DNA of 64,000 bases from Litsea cubeba. Its lineage: Eukaryota; Streptophyta; Magnoliopsida; Laurales; Lauraceae. The notes under the pieces are model-generated. The model searched no databases. It worked only from the letters and a program-made list of their open reading frames with translations, and was not told the DNA's origin. The DNA lies in contig CM022945.1 of assembly GCA_012931725.1 (NCBI GenBank), forward strand, positions 14,680,087 through 14,744,086. The letters run 5' to 3'. Below, in pieces: positions 12,087 through 26,795 of the stretch. The stretch's first letter is position 1; each line of letters begins with the position of its first letter. The translations under genes and the position numbers were made by a program.

Positions 12087-15000
12087 TCACCCCTCTTTCC
12101 TGCCAAACAAGCGAGAGGGAGGCTTTTGCTTTGCACCCAATGCTCTGACATTCTCTCCCTTATTGTGTCGAGGAGTGATTCTCAGAGGGTGGGCTTCTGT
12201 ATTGAACACCCACTCATCAAAAGAGATGACTGACGGAGGAGAGAATAGGAGATAGAGATACTTCAGGGTCTCTGCGAGGAAGAAGCTTTGCATCATGTTG
12301 TCTTTAGCACCTGTGTTAACCTGGACACCAGAAAATCAGAATCATAGTTATGATAAAAATTATGATCTTAAATTTTGAGTTTTGTCTTGGATAAATTTAA
12401 ACACAGATCCATTGATGTTAGAAACATAGAGAGGAGTCAGACAAGGTCAACACAGAAACATGAGACCTCATCAACTTCTCTATAGTCTATACAGTTATAG
12501 TATATAATAATTGTACAATATATATTATTTAGATAAATTTTAGTTCATTATGCAGATATAAAAAATAATCAAGTCCTACATGGTTTTACCTCCTGCCCAA
12601 AAAACAGAGATAATGTATCCCAATGATATTTTTGTCCTTCACATCATTTTCACAGCCCATATAATGATATTTATTATGAAAATTACTAACGTTATATACA
12701 AGCATGAAAAACAAAATAATTGGTGTAAAGGGGAAGAGAAACTCATACATCCTTCAGTCCAACATAGCCTGAATCAATTCGGGAGTTCTTTTCAAATGCT
12801 TGGAATATATTCCAACCCCACTCTTGGTATGTTTTGTTTCCCGTTAAACGCCAGAGGTACAAAAGCGATTCAACAGTCTCTGGCCTCAATATATTCCAGG
12901 ATGTACCAACACTCATGTCCTGCAATTATGTTTCAGAAATTATGCAGTGAAACCAGGCTCTCATGTAAGATAAAATCTTCAGTGAAAAACAAGAAATACT
13001 TGATGCTTGATTGTATTTGTAGTATTAGCTCTGCCCTAAAAACTGTACAAGTCGACCCAACCTTTTGGTGGTTCCTATCATGTAGCAAAAACTTCAATAT
13101 GATGATCCCAACAGTCCAATTTTCCGAAGTCAAACAAGGGAAATTGTTGCAATCATCCATTTAGAAAGGACTCCAATGAGATGAATATTTTAGGGCCATT
13201 ACCATGATCAGAATCCAAATAATCAATGAGATTATATTTCCAAACCTCGAGCCCTGCCTGTACTTATTTTTGGATCAGGAAAAGGGGTCAGTTCCTCTTG
13301 ATCAAGCATCATAAAATAAACCATGTCCAACCTTCTCAGAACGAAAAAAATAATTTTCCCCTGCCAGTTTGGTTGGAGTAGACTGATAGAAGTTGTAGCA
13401 TGTCCAAGCCAGCTGCAAAAAATAAAACACATCGATAGTTCAAGAAACAAGAAAGATATCAATCAAAGCCATATCCAAAAAAAAAAAAAAAAACCTACTC
13501 CATGAGCGTGCATCACTTGATGAAGAAGTATATGATTCTAGTTCTATAGCTTGAAAGAACATGAGTCTTGCACATTGTTCTTCATAAGTGACAAGTGAGA
13601 AGCTTTTAGGAACAATTTTTTTGAAGCTTTTAGAAACAAAATTTTCTCATAGGTTTCCAGACAATAAAGCCTAGCCTAATAAAAGCAATGAACTTCACAA
13701 AAGGATCATGAAACTGGCTGCCTGCCCATACCATACACATGCGTGGACGCACACACTAGCAAGCAGAGACCAAAAAGAGGCCAACAACAAAATATACACC
13801 ATAATAACAGCCCTAGCTAAATAAAAGACTTCCGTCGCTTAGCTGGTAAGGAACATGGGTGTGTGAGTTTGAATACCAGATGTAGCAAAAAATAAAAAAG
13901 ACTTCTCATACAATAAATAATATGATGTCTCCAATCCATGCTTTGGTTTCTGCACTAGCAGTTGTTTGTCAGTGAGCATCAACCCATTAAGGCATTAAAA
14001 GCTTTTACAGATGTTACTGTCTTTGACTTGGACTCAAATCATAGCAAAAAATTCCAGTCTTGCCTACTACTACTATCAAAGGGTGAAGGCATATGCTACT
14101 CTCCAAAACTTGGAGAAAAGGGTACGTTTTATAATGTCCAGAAGTATGGTTTTGGATATTGCCCACATACAAAATAACTATTTTGGGCCATTCCTCACTT
14201 TTCTTGTTCTTCCTTCTTGGGGTTCACAGCCATCTAAAAAGCACGGACACGGACGCGACACGACACGGACACGCCGGCACGGCATTTCTCAAAAAAGTAG
14301 GACACGGACACGTTCGGGACACGTTAATAATTAATAATTAATAATAATAATATATCTAATCATATACTAAAAGATACTATCATTTTAACTTTGTAATCAA
14401 TTTAGCAATCAAATAAGTTATGACCTTTTACAGACAGCCCCCTTTTCTTTTCATTTTTTACTCTAATTTTATTATTTTAACTTTGTAATCAATTTAGCAA
14501 TCAAATAAGTTATGACCTTTTACAGACAGCCCCCTTTTCTTTTCATTTTTTACTCTAATTTTATTGTTTTAACTTTGTAATCAATTTAGCAAACAAATAC
14601 GTTATGACCTTTAACAAACAGCCCCCTTTTCTTTTCATTTTTTACTCTAATTTTATTATTTTAACTTTGTAATCAATTTAGCAATCAAATAAGTTATGAC
14701 CTTTAACAAACAGCCCCCTTTTCTTTTCATTTTTTACTCTAATTTTATTTTTTTTTTCCAATTAAAAGAGGCAAGCGCGTCCCCAGCGTGTCCCAGTGTG
14801 TCCCCAGCGTGTCCCAGCGTGTCCGAAATAGTAAAAATAAAAAAAAATAATCAGGACACTCTTTTGGGCGTGTCCGACACGTGTCGGACACCGACACTCT
14901 AGCCCCGGAGAAGTGTCCGTGCTTCCTAAACAGCCATACTTGCCCATCTTTTATTTCTTTCAATCTTACTCCTTTCATTGGAACAACCTCCAAGGCTCCA

Positions 15001-17328
15001 ACATGATCAACTCAATGGTGTAAATCATTCCTGTTGGAGTGAAATTTATTCTCTGAATGGGGAAGGACATGTGATGTGATTGGGTTGAATCAAGGAAGGA
15101 AGACCCCACACTTGTCAAATAGGTGGTCAGGTGTCATCAAGACAAACCGGATGGCAGCACCTGATTATTTCTCTACTAGAGTTGCTAATTTTGGCTCTAA
15201 TCAGAAGTGACTCATAGAATGGGAGCAAAGATTATAATTTTCTTAACATTATCGTGTATGCTGCAGCAGGCCACATAAGTTGAGATCTTTCCTTACTAAT
15301 TGAGTTTATACTTTGAGAACATATATTTTATTTTATATTACGATCTTTTAGGACATGTGGAAGGTGATATGTGTTCAGTTTCCCCACTTAAGACACTGTC
15401 TAATATTTTATGATTATGTTCTTCTAATGAACCACCCATTGTAGAAGGAAAAAAAAATTAACATACTTTATACAGAAAATTACCTCTTCCGCTAGAGATA
15501 AAAATTTTCCCGCCTTGTCTGGTTCATAACCAAATGAGCCCAAAGCCAACATTCCAGGAACAAAGCATGCTAATTCATCCATCTGTTCCAATTAGAAATG
15601 AAAAAAATATAATGCTCCACACAATAATATAATGAATATCGGATCGGAAGGAATTTCTCAGAACTCTAGCAGGAACCTACCTTATGAGACAAAGAATCAC
15701 CATTTTTCTCACAAATGTATGTGAATGATGATGGAGAAGTTTTCCGAATCAAGCTCACTAGACCTTGCATTGATGTCTCCCACATTTCTCTATTTACAGA
15801 TGGGTGACAAAATTAGCAAGTTAGTAAAGTTTACACATTCTGGAATTTTTTAGGGGTATGCTGTATGCAAATTGGCAATTGAATACCTGTATGTATGCAA
15901 TTGGCAATGGGATCCCCATGTGAAGTTGTCTATGATCAATCCAAACCTGAATCACCTAGCTTCATGAATTGGTCGACACCACATAAAGCCAATAAGCATT
16001 GGGCATTTATGAGAACAGCAGTTCTGAGATTTAATCCGATGGATAACTGTTGGATCAGTACCAAATTGGGATGTCTTCCAATAAGCTGAGTGTTGTGTGG
16101 GTAGGGGTTTGGGTTGATCATAGGTTGGATCCATTGCACCGATGAAAAATGTGACCACTTCTAAGCTAAAAGCAGTACAGCCTACAGGGCCAGGTCAAGC
16201 GACGTATCACGGATCCAACATCCAAACTTAGAAAGTCACTAACAAACACATGCAAAAAAAAGACAAGAAGAAGAAGAAGAAAAGAAAACGAATTTGGAAG
16301 TCACTACCACCCCAAATGGCACTCATCTCTCATGACAATGAACTGTCATGGCTGAAATATTCCTTCTCCTGCAACATTTAAAGGGAGAGCCATACAAAGA
16401 TGTCTTGTCTAAAGGTCAGTTTCAAGGAAATCACAGGCCCACCCACAGTGTAGTTTTGGGAAAAACTTCCTTCTTGGAATGTATTTTCTGGTTGGGTCTA
16501 AATGAAGCTCTTGAAAAGTTATGCTTTGTCTAAGATGATTCTGAAATAACTACCTTGAAATGAAAGATATTCTTAAGAGGAAAAGAGTAAATTGTCACTT
16601 TGCAGATAAAATCCCTAACCTATAGTGCTTCACAGCTTCAGTTTTGTTCCCTTGTACCCAAACTTTGAGCAAATATTCATAAAAGCTGCATGTTTCAACT
16701 GTCAGAATTAAGAACAAACTGGGTGCAATATATGAATATCATATAGAAAAAATGCATAGAATCCAACATATTTGGTTTGATTTTTATTGTTAAAAGAATG
16801 AGGTCATGAAAATACAGTAGAAGCTAATAACGTGAAGCATATATTAATGAACCAGCATATAGGAAGATTAAGAGAAGAAATCAACTCCCAATGGGCTGAA
16901 ATTTGTGGACTGAGAACAAGACTTAACAATAAACGAAAAAAGAAAGGAACAAGAGACAATAAAGAATAGATCGAAAGAGATAATATGACTTTTTAACCTA
17001 AGGATGTGCACCATATTCTCAAGCCTGGAACACATGATGCCATGATTAAACAATCTAGATCAGTAATCTGATGAGGCAGTAATAATGTGCCCATATCTGT
17101 TGGAAGAAAATTCTAGTCCTGGATTAGGTAATCTATATCCACTATGTTCCCATGCAACAACACAGGTAGCAGATACTCCTCGTACTGCTTTTCACTTTGT
17201 TGACAGAGGAGCGCATTTTCGTTTTAAGTGCTACGTAATTTCTATTTCATGTAGCATATTCTCGAGCATTGGGCCAATGGGCATTCTGCTTATCTTATTT
17301 TGATACTTCTGTAATTGAAACTGTTCAC

Positions 17329-17411
<83 letters not shown>

Positions 17412-20400
17412 AATCTTTTCTCATGACCGTGATCCTCATTCATATCTGATCCCTTTCAATAGGGAAATTACTATCACAATCCCTTGATTAGAGAAAAAAA
17501 AAAAAAAACCACTACTCCTAGTCAGCAATCTTATAGGATCTGTACGTTGAAATGATGCTCCTCTGTTGTATACAAATGGGTGTACATAGATTACAGTGGT
17601 TTCTAATTTCTATCCTTCACACTCCCCCTCAAACTGTTAAGGGTCAAGAAGGATCGATTTGGATATGAAAAAATAATGCTGATCTCATCACAGCTTTGGT
17701 AAATATATCCACAATTTGGTTGGATCACGAAACATGATGTAGTGTCAGAAGATTTCCCTCAAGTTTTTCCCAAATAGAATGGCAATCAACCTTCATATGT
17801 TTTGTGCACTCACGATAAACTGGATTGAGTGCGATCTGAATGATACTAGTGCAGTCAGCATTGAGAGAGATAGGACTAAGGATCTTAATTCCCATTTCTT
17901 TTAGTCAAACAAGCCATATGACTTCAAAACAGGTATAAGATAAGAAAATATGCACACATTTGGTAACAAGTGACGAATTTGCAGATTGAGGATTTCTCAT
18001 TGCCTTTGGAGTAAGGATTTTTCACTGAGGATCTCACATCAATATTGGCGCATATCAAATTATCAATGTGTAGAGTTGAGAAAAATAGGTATCGATGAGT
18101 AAATCCAAAAACATGAGGATTTCAAAATCCTATAAAAAATCCCCAAAATGAGGATTTCCACTGACCCCAATCCTCAAGGATTTACAATTGCAAAACACGG
18201 GTTTTCCATGGATTTTCAGAAAACCAGTGAAGAATCCCCGAGGATTTGATTGCCAAACATGACCTAAGTTAGCTACGCATAAATTTAAACTTGAATGTTG
18301 ATTGGTTACTGCTTCCTAGGAGATAGGCTAAGTTAGCTATTAAATATAGCTGTAGAACATTAGAGGGACTACCAGAGTTGGACTTTTTCTTAATTATCTT
18401 AGTGTGCTGTTTAGCTACCGTTTACTGTTATTTTGCGAGTTGGAACTATTTTTCAGAGAATCAGAGGTAATGAAAATTTCCACTACTTGCAAGTGGTTGC
18501 TTTCCTTCTTTTGGAGTTTTTGGGTATTTGAGAAAGGTCCAGGTGTTATCCATTTTATGGAACAACACCTTAAATAAACCGATCTGAAGATCAGTAGGCT
18601 GCTGCATCAAATCCCAAGTCCATTTCTTCATATAGTTCTATTAGTTTTCCTACCTTTCAACATAAAAGATGTTAGAAAGGCATGTAAACAAAGATAATTT
18701 AGTTAATTTAGAAAAATATGCTGAAGAATTTTTTTTTTTTTTGAATGGTACTGAAGAAAAAACTTAATACCTTGTATAACAAACTCAGGGGTTGTTTGTT
18801 TGCACTCACTTGTATATGAAACTGATGCACATGAGTAACGGTTACGGATGATCACGTCTGTTTGCAGTCATGCATGGGATGCATAAAAAAAGGTGCGAAA
18901 ATGGTGTGTAAATGACTAAATGAGGCCATTTTATATGAAATTTTATGTGCCTGAAAAGGTGTAAAACCATTACATACCTCTTGGTTAGAAGAGGCACCGG
19001 TACAAGTTCTGCCCAAGATAGGTTGTGGTTTCAAACTCCGCCACCTGACTTTTATTTTTTCCAACTCCTATGGGCCCCAAATTCTAATCCAACCACTTCA
19101 AATTATATATTGAATAGTTAAACCCCAAAATGTTCAGTTTCATGTCTTAAATATTCATATATATATATATATATGAAAATCTTACACATGTAATCCAAAC
19201 CATTCAACGTTTACTCGTGAAAATGGTGCTTCCAAACAAACGTGGTATTTGTGTTTCACATGTGTAAATTTCACATATGCAACTCACAGATGTAAATGGC
19301 ATATTCACATCACATCACGACACGTGTGTAAAAGACAAATGACCACTTAACTACAAATATGAAATTTCATGTTACGGATAGGATATCCATGTCAGTATCT
19401 GTGTCTAAATTTACCAAAGTGTAGATTCGTATCCCAGATCGCCCTGTTTGTGACTACATCGGTATTAGTATCTGAGCATCATAGATGAGTACAACATCAT
19501 CTACAAACAACATACTTCCAGAAATTCATGTTGGACACATACTGTCAAGGCTTCCATAACCAAGGCGAATAAATAGAGGCACGGATAGGATCGTTCGTGC
19601 AAACAAATTCTAATTGGAAACTTAGATGTTTCCATCACATGATTATTACACTCGTTACTGGCTCTTCATACCATCTATTTGAATGCTAGCTCCGGGTGTT
19701 CTACTTCAATGTCGGAGAAGTAAAACTCACAAAGCCAAACCCGAATCAACAAAATAAGGCTACAATTAATCCAGCATATAACATATAACTGATAAATGGA
19801 TAGGCAATAACCGAAGGATGCCAGACCTGTCACCCATGGCACCAAAAGTTATTGTTGAATATGAACTCGATCCTGAGTGAGGATTTATATAGATAGGGAG
19901 CAAGCCGTCAGCCGGGAAGGTTTTACGAAGTTGGGTGATAACATTCTCCGCCTGAAACAACAAATTATACGCAAAAGCCATTTTAATGCAATCAGATTGA
20001 TGAGATTAATAAAAATTCTTTGAAGTTCAGACACTAGTGACTGAAGAAGTTGTAGAGACACCAAAGGTGGGTGTTGAAAAGATCCATGTGGGACCACCCG
20101 GTCCACCCCGGATAACAAATTTCAAGTCAATCCAATGCTCCTAACCCTTTGATCCTTGGCCCAAAAGTTTAACGAATTTATGTAAAAAAATAAAAAATTG
20201 ACCCTTGATCCAATGGTCCAGTGCATTCTGATTGGTGCAAACCCATGGGACTTGAAGACAGAGAAAAGGAGAAGGGATGTAGTGTTTTGGTTTGGATTCG
20301 GATCAATACATAGGTGGCCCCACATGCTACCACACATGGTAAGACCATGCGAGGTTAGGAGGGCTCTTATGCAGATGACTCTTATGAGAGACGTCATGCA

Positions 20401-23400
20401 GACTCCACCTTTTCTTTAGGCATGTGGGACCCTCTATGATCAATCTAGCACCCTCATACTAACTACAGCCCCATGAATTGGCACAACCCAAAATCTGACA
20501 CTCATTTTACTATTACTCATCACTAGATTTGAAATGCTAAGAAAAATGATGCCTTCTAAAACCATTAAACTTGAGAGCTATGGATCAAAGGGGTTAGGCT
20601 GGTGTAAGGGAGTTGGATTTTGTGCACAGGTAGGTCCCATTCAGATCTTTCAATCCCCCACCTACCACATGATTGGCGTGGCCCTAGGTGAGTCCCACAA
20701 AGGAGTCCGCACCAGAACACAACCACCCCTTTACCTCATTATAGCGCCTCTTTTCTCAGCCAATACCCATTTCGTATCATTTAATGTAGGAGGGACCTTG
20801 AAAAAATTTGAAGAAAAGATGGGAGTAGTCTGAAAAATCCAACTTCAATTTCTGCCTAGTCATCTGTTCCACTTCATCTTTCTCCATTATTTTCCATCCT
20901 TTTGCTACTTCTTTTTGGTACAAAAACTTGTGATGCTTAGATTCTATACAAATTCATGATACTCTATATAGTGGCTCACCTATGTAAAATCTGAACCATT
21001 TAGAATAAATTATTACTCTCTATTGTATGGGATATAGAAATTTTCATATGCATACACCTCTCACTGTATTACAGTCAAGTGAGGGCAACATAGTGGGGCC
21101 CACTTTATGATCCATCTGAACCATCCACACACAGAGGACCCCTGAATTACACCGGATCCATCGAGTTTCACCTATCCAAATGGACTGGACCATTGGATCG
21201 AGGGTCAAACTTTTCTTTAATTTAAAGTCATTAAACGTGTGGGCCATGGATGAAGGGGCTAGAGGCATGAGACTGAACCAAAACTTTATATATGGGCCCA
21301 TCCAAGATGGGCTCTTTCCATCCCCCCTGGTCCTGTGATCACTGGGTCCCAGGTGGGCCCCATCAAGCTACTTGTCCCCGTAATACAGTGAGAGGTGTAT
21401 GCACAGGAACATTGCCTATCAGAGTATGGGATATGGAAGCATTTCTTTGTAATATGTTGTGGGCTCACCGTAAGATTGATGATGTAGAATAATCTACTTG
21501 AATGATGGGTCCATATCCTATCAGAGTTTACATCTGGTGAGGGACCATGCAGGAGGGGCATTAAGCTGTCCAGATTTTAATACGTGGGCCCCAGATTAGA
21601 TTCTACAACAAACCTATATAACATGTATGATTAATACACACACACGCTCTAATGATCAGGTGCACACCAGGCGCATGGCATGCACTAACCGTGGGGCCCA
21701 CGGTTAGACCGGATCCCTAGGTTTTGCATGGACTGGACCATTGGATCGACTTTGCACACATTTTGGAGGGGTGAAATTGGTGAGCCATTGACCAAGGGGT
21801 TAAGATAATCAAGTGGGCCCCAAACTTGGTAGGGAGATAGGTCCCACCTAGATGTTCAGATCCCCCATCCCCAGGTGGGGCCTCACAGCGAGGTACGCAT
21901 TGATCCAGTGCGCAATGTGTGCGCTGGATCACACTTTATACTGCACAAAGCACTTAAAAAAAGTAGGTATGCAAGCATCTCTTCTTTTTTTTATCGGTAG
22001 TATGTCTCACTTTACTCTTTATGAGGTTAAACTTCCAATATTTTGCGGCATTTGAGATGTGGTAATCACATAGGAGGCTTCATTACTTTAATTAATAATC
22101 CACATTTACAAATGGTAACTTGCAGTAATTTTGAACTCATACACAACTAATTTTTTTCCTAACATTAACAGACTGTCATAATGCAACATTGAATTGCACG
22201 TTTATCACTGGTCATAGATATGAACATGGAGAGATGCACAAGCATGCACAAATAAAGCACGCACACATGTCCATGTATAAAGGTGGGTGCAGATATGTTA
22301 AGTAGTTGTTTGTACAGTTTCCTATCACCAATTGGTTTTGGGATTACTGGCTAGCAACTCTGTCATGGTATCAGAGCCAGAGGTCTCGAGTTCGAAACTA
22401 TGCGGGGCAAAAATGCCCCATGCCGTGTTTTGTGTTTGTGCGGGCGCAAGTGCGCAGGGCAAGAAGGCCGCGTTCTAGTCTTGTGCGGGCGTGTGCTTCA
22501 GTTCCGGGCGGTGTCCTACCCGAGGGGGGTGTTAAGTAGTTGCTTGTGCAGTTTTCTATCACCAATTGGTTTTGGGATTACTGACTAGCAACTCTGTCAA
22601 GATAGACACGGATGCACATATGCATGTACAGAAAACATAAGACATTTCCAGCACAACAAGAACTAGCATCGCACATGTAGAGGAGCACACTTTCTCCCCT
22701 AATGTTCTTTTTTGTTGCAAATGGAATAAAAAATTATTAAATCAAATTAGGGAATAATCAAATATAACCTTTTGCTGATACTTCGGATCTCCCGTCCTCT
22801 GAGATAGTGCAATAAATTCCAGCTGCTCGGTGCCAGAATCGGCTAGGATACTGTCGCCCTGATAACAAGAAAAAGAAAATGAACTTCAACAAGGAGTTAT
22901 GGAGTAAGTTAATTGCATGTAGTGTGGAACTCAAATGCACAAATCATTATGCTCCTTATCATTAGTGTCTCAATTCAAGATTGAAGCAACACCATCATCA
23001 AAAGCAAGGTCCACTCATCTTCCACCCAATATCACCAAGAAGCAAAATTTTGTTATATGTTTCTACTTTGTTGTATGCTTACCATGGGTGTCGAAATGTT
23101 CTTGCTCTGAATCACCTAACATCAAACCTAGATCATCATTGGGCCCATCACACTAGATTTCCATCTGGCTCAAATCTCCAATAAAGATGTGATTAGCTAG
23201 AAAGGCGGAAAACTTGTTAAAACCCCTTTGACCACCATCAATGAATCTATTTAAGGATGTTGGAGGTTTTTTTTTTTTTTTCCTTCCTTTTATCAGTAGG
23301 ATATTGGAGATATCAAATTACCAATGGTTAGTTTTTAACTGGAAATTCAGCAGGATTTCTAATTATTAAAAAAAATAAAAATGTCTGCAAATTATCCTTT

Positions 23401-26400
23401 TGATGGCATTATTTTTATCATATTCTTTTTTTAATGATAAATAGTTATTTATTCATATTCAATCCATTAATCCTATCTTCTGAGATTGTGAATTGGACAC
23501 CTCATACCCTAATCAGATTCTGACACATACGTGCAAGAGAATTATTTAACACACTGAACTCTTTTTCACCAAGAGCATTCCAACATCTGAGATCCACCAA
23601 CATGTATGCTAATCATGTGATGGGGAGGGAACCGAAAGGTCTTGGTTATGAACTTGGGGTCGGCCAAAAATGGTCTCCACCATATTATACTAACCCTTTT
23701 TTTTAAGAAAGCTAATGAAAAATAGTGGATAACTTGAGTACCAACCCCTTGGGGTGGTCTCCTCTATTTATAATCCTTGTGAGAGAATCATTACAGCATT
23801 TACACCAATCATATCCCCTTTGATTGGGGTGACAGTAATCAAAATCTAATCTTATGCCCCAATTGAGTGTCTATCATATGTTGAAGATCTGATCTAATCT
23901 AGTATAAAACGCCACCCACCCACCGTGCGCGCGTCAAATCCTTGTCAATCCTTTTGTGTAAATATCTACAATATGAAGATATCTGTAGAAACGTGTGGGA
24001 AAGTAATAGTGTGATCATCATAAGCTTCTTTGATGGAGTGACAATCAACCTCTACAGGGTTTGCAGTAATCCGGATAGCACTGGTATTGTTAACATGAAG
24101 AGGTGTAGGGTGATCCTAAGTGAAACCCAGGTTGGATAAAATCCATTGAACCCAAACAATTTCAAAACAAGTAGAAGGCATAGCATGATATTTTGCTTCA
24201 GTAGAATACTTGGATACCCTCTTGTATTTCTTGCATTTCCATAAGATGATGGAATTGCCTAGATACATACATCACCCAGTTCTAGATATACGAGTGTCTG
24301 GGCAGCATTGTGATAAGCTTGGAGATGTAAAGGAGAGCTAGTAGGGAAGAACAATAAACGCTATGGAGTACCTAATAAATAATGAATAAATTGAGTCCAG
24401 ATGAAGAGACTACCTGGGCAGCATTTTATTGAGTCCAGATGAAGATACGAGTGTCCGGGCAACTAACCTGGGCAGCATTTATTGAGTTCAGATGAAGATT
24501 GCGGGCCCTTTCATAAATTGGCTAATTAGATTAACTGCATAGGAGATGTCTAGTCTAGTAATGGTCAAGCAGAAGAGACTACCAACCCAACTAACTACCT
24601 ATGGACTAAGGGGTCGGAAAAAAGTTATGCCTCATATTTTCGATACTTGACATTGACTTCTATTGGAGTATCCACAGGGGTAGAATTTTCCAAGCAAGCC
24701 AACGTAATCAGATCTTTAGTGTACTTGTGCTGATTAAAAAAAATTTATCCTAGTCAGAGGTATGAACTTCAAGTCCCAAAAAATATGTGATATAGTCAAG
24801 ATCTTTCAAATTGAAAGAGACATGAAGATAGTACTTGAGTTGGAGTATCTCACCAGAATCAATTCCTATAATTATGATATCATCCACGTAGACCAGAAGG
24901 ACCGTTATCCTAGAGGAAGTGCATTGAAGAAACATGGATGGATCATTTTTGCTCTGTATGAAGTTAGATTGCCGATGAGTTTGTCAAAAATTTCCAAACC
25001 AAGATCATGGAGATTATTCAGTCTGAAAAGAAATCGTTGAAGTCGACAAAACATCCTCCTCAAGTGCAAGTGATTCACGGAGGACGAGTCATATACTTTC
25101 AAATCTCTATGTAAGAAAGCGTTCTTCACACCCCATTTGAAATAGTGGCCCGCAATTTGAAGCAGCAACAAGAAGCATGGTGCAGACAGTTGTCATCTTT
25201 GCCACTGGAGCGAAGGTCTTCTCATAGTTAATCTGATATTCTTGCCGATTGTTGAGAGCAACTAAACAAGCTTTATATCAATCCAATGAGCCATTTGATT
25301 TGAGTTTAACCGAGTAAACCCATTTGCATCCAATCGATTAACACTAGTAAGATAAGAAATGAACATCCCAAGCATGATTAGTTCTAACTTCTAACAGCAT
25401 CAATTTCTTCCTCCATGGCCTTCTGCCAAAAGTTGTCCTTCATAGCCTATGAATAGGAATTAGGAATAAAAACTGAAGACAAGGTAGCAATTAAAGAGAC
25501 ATTAGGAAAGCCATATCGACCAAATGCTTGAGAGGGACAAGTAGACTTGTGAAGGGGAGGAGGATCACGAGGAAGACCAAGTGTTGGAGACAGCTCTCGA
25601 TTAGGATCAACTTCTGCAGTAGCCTCATGTTGTGCTCTTCGCATATAGAAAACCCTTAGTTTAAATCTTGTAATCGATGAGAAGTTGTTGAAATCATAAA
25701 GAGTTCGGAGAAGAAGACAGAGAAGCATCATGTTGTTGAAAGAATTGATTTTCAACTAAAATAACATGGCGGGAAGTATGAATCAGACGAGTGGCAACAT
25801 CATAACAAAGAAACCCTTCTGATGCGCAACATAACCAAGAAAAGTCATCAAACTGACTAAGCCAATTATTCTGTTCAGATTGGGGAAGATGAACAAAATA
25901 AACACATCCAAATATATGAAGAAGCCTATAGGCTATAGCTAGGTGGTATAGCTCTGATACCATAAGAAAGCTATAAGAGATTAAACCAAAGGAGAAGAAT
26001 GAATAATGGTGCATAACTTGAGTAACAATCCCTTGGGGAGATCTCCACTATTTATTATCCTTGTGAGAGAACCATCACAGCATTTACCACAATCACATCC
26101 CCTTTGATTGGGGTGACAGTAATCAAAATCTAATCATATCTCCTCAATCTAATCGCGTCCCTTAATTGGGGTAGCTACCATATGTTACAGATCTTAATTA
26201 AACCAACATATATGTTACAAATATTGTGTTTGAGCCATGCGGGCTCTACATGGTTCTATCTGAGAAATAGGTTCTAACAGTTTTAAGGGACTAGGTCTGA
26301 CAGTTTTTTTTAACCTGTAATTGTTTTTTTACAGTCAGTAACAACCAGATTTGGGATGTCAATTTGAGGTGAGTGCCAATTCAATTCATAGGGTGTTGGT

Positions 26401-26748
26401 AAGAGTGAAGGGGTTGGACTCATGATAAGAGGCCCCACAGGCAGGAGCTCCGTTAGCTTAAAAGTGCTCAGCCTCTCCAGATGTGCAATATTGTTGTTTG
26501 ACTTTCCATTTTGGTGGCGCCTCATATAAACATCTAATACCGATGCCTATGATGCACGGATGCTTCGAAATGGGCAACATATCATGTCGTAGCATATCCG
26601 ATACCTCACTTCTTATGTGTAAAATCCGTGTCCCTGCCGTATCTGGGCATTATAGACCGATGCACATATCCCCATCCAGGTTACATAGTTAAACACAGGT
26701 ATTTAATGCCTTCTAGATTCCTAGTAAATGTTACCCATGCAATTCTAA

Positions 26749-26795
<47 letters not shown>

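Noticed and set aside
12580..13164. 194-codon open frame on the plus strand
   Set aside because: It runs antisense across mannosidase exons 12749-12919 and the adjoining intron; no family signal, explained as a shadow.
14383..14755. Regularly spaced repeats suggesting a CRISPR-like array
   Set aside because: The 92-bp units are contiguous without variable spacers and lie in a plant transposon; this is a minisatellite.
17231..17443. Ser-Leu repeat protein
   Set aside because: Translation of the GA microsatellite; likewise the Arg-Glu frame at 26.7 kb and the Ser-Leu frame at 59.6 kb.
18780..19340. A further MITE
   Set aside because: Scattered GTTTGTTTG / CAAACAAAC inverted matches, but no clean ends or target duplication.
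24750..26014. Several minus-strand frames that could be listed as genes
   Set aside because: They are broken pieces of Copia integrase, reverse transcriptase and RNase H, so they are described as one element.
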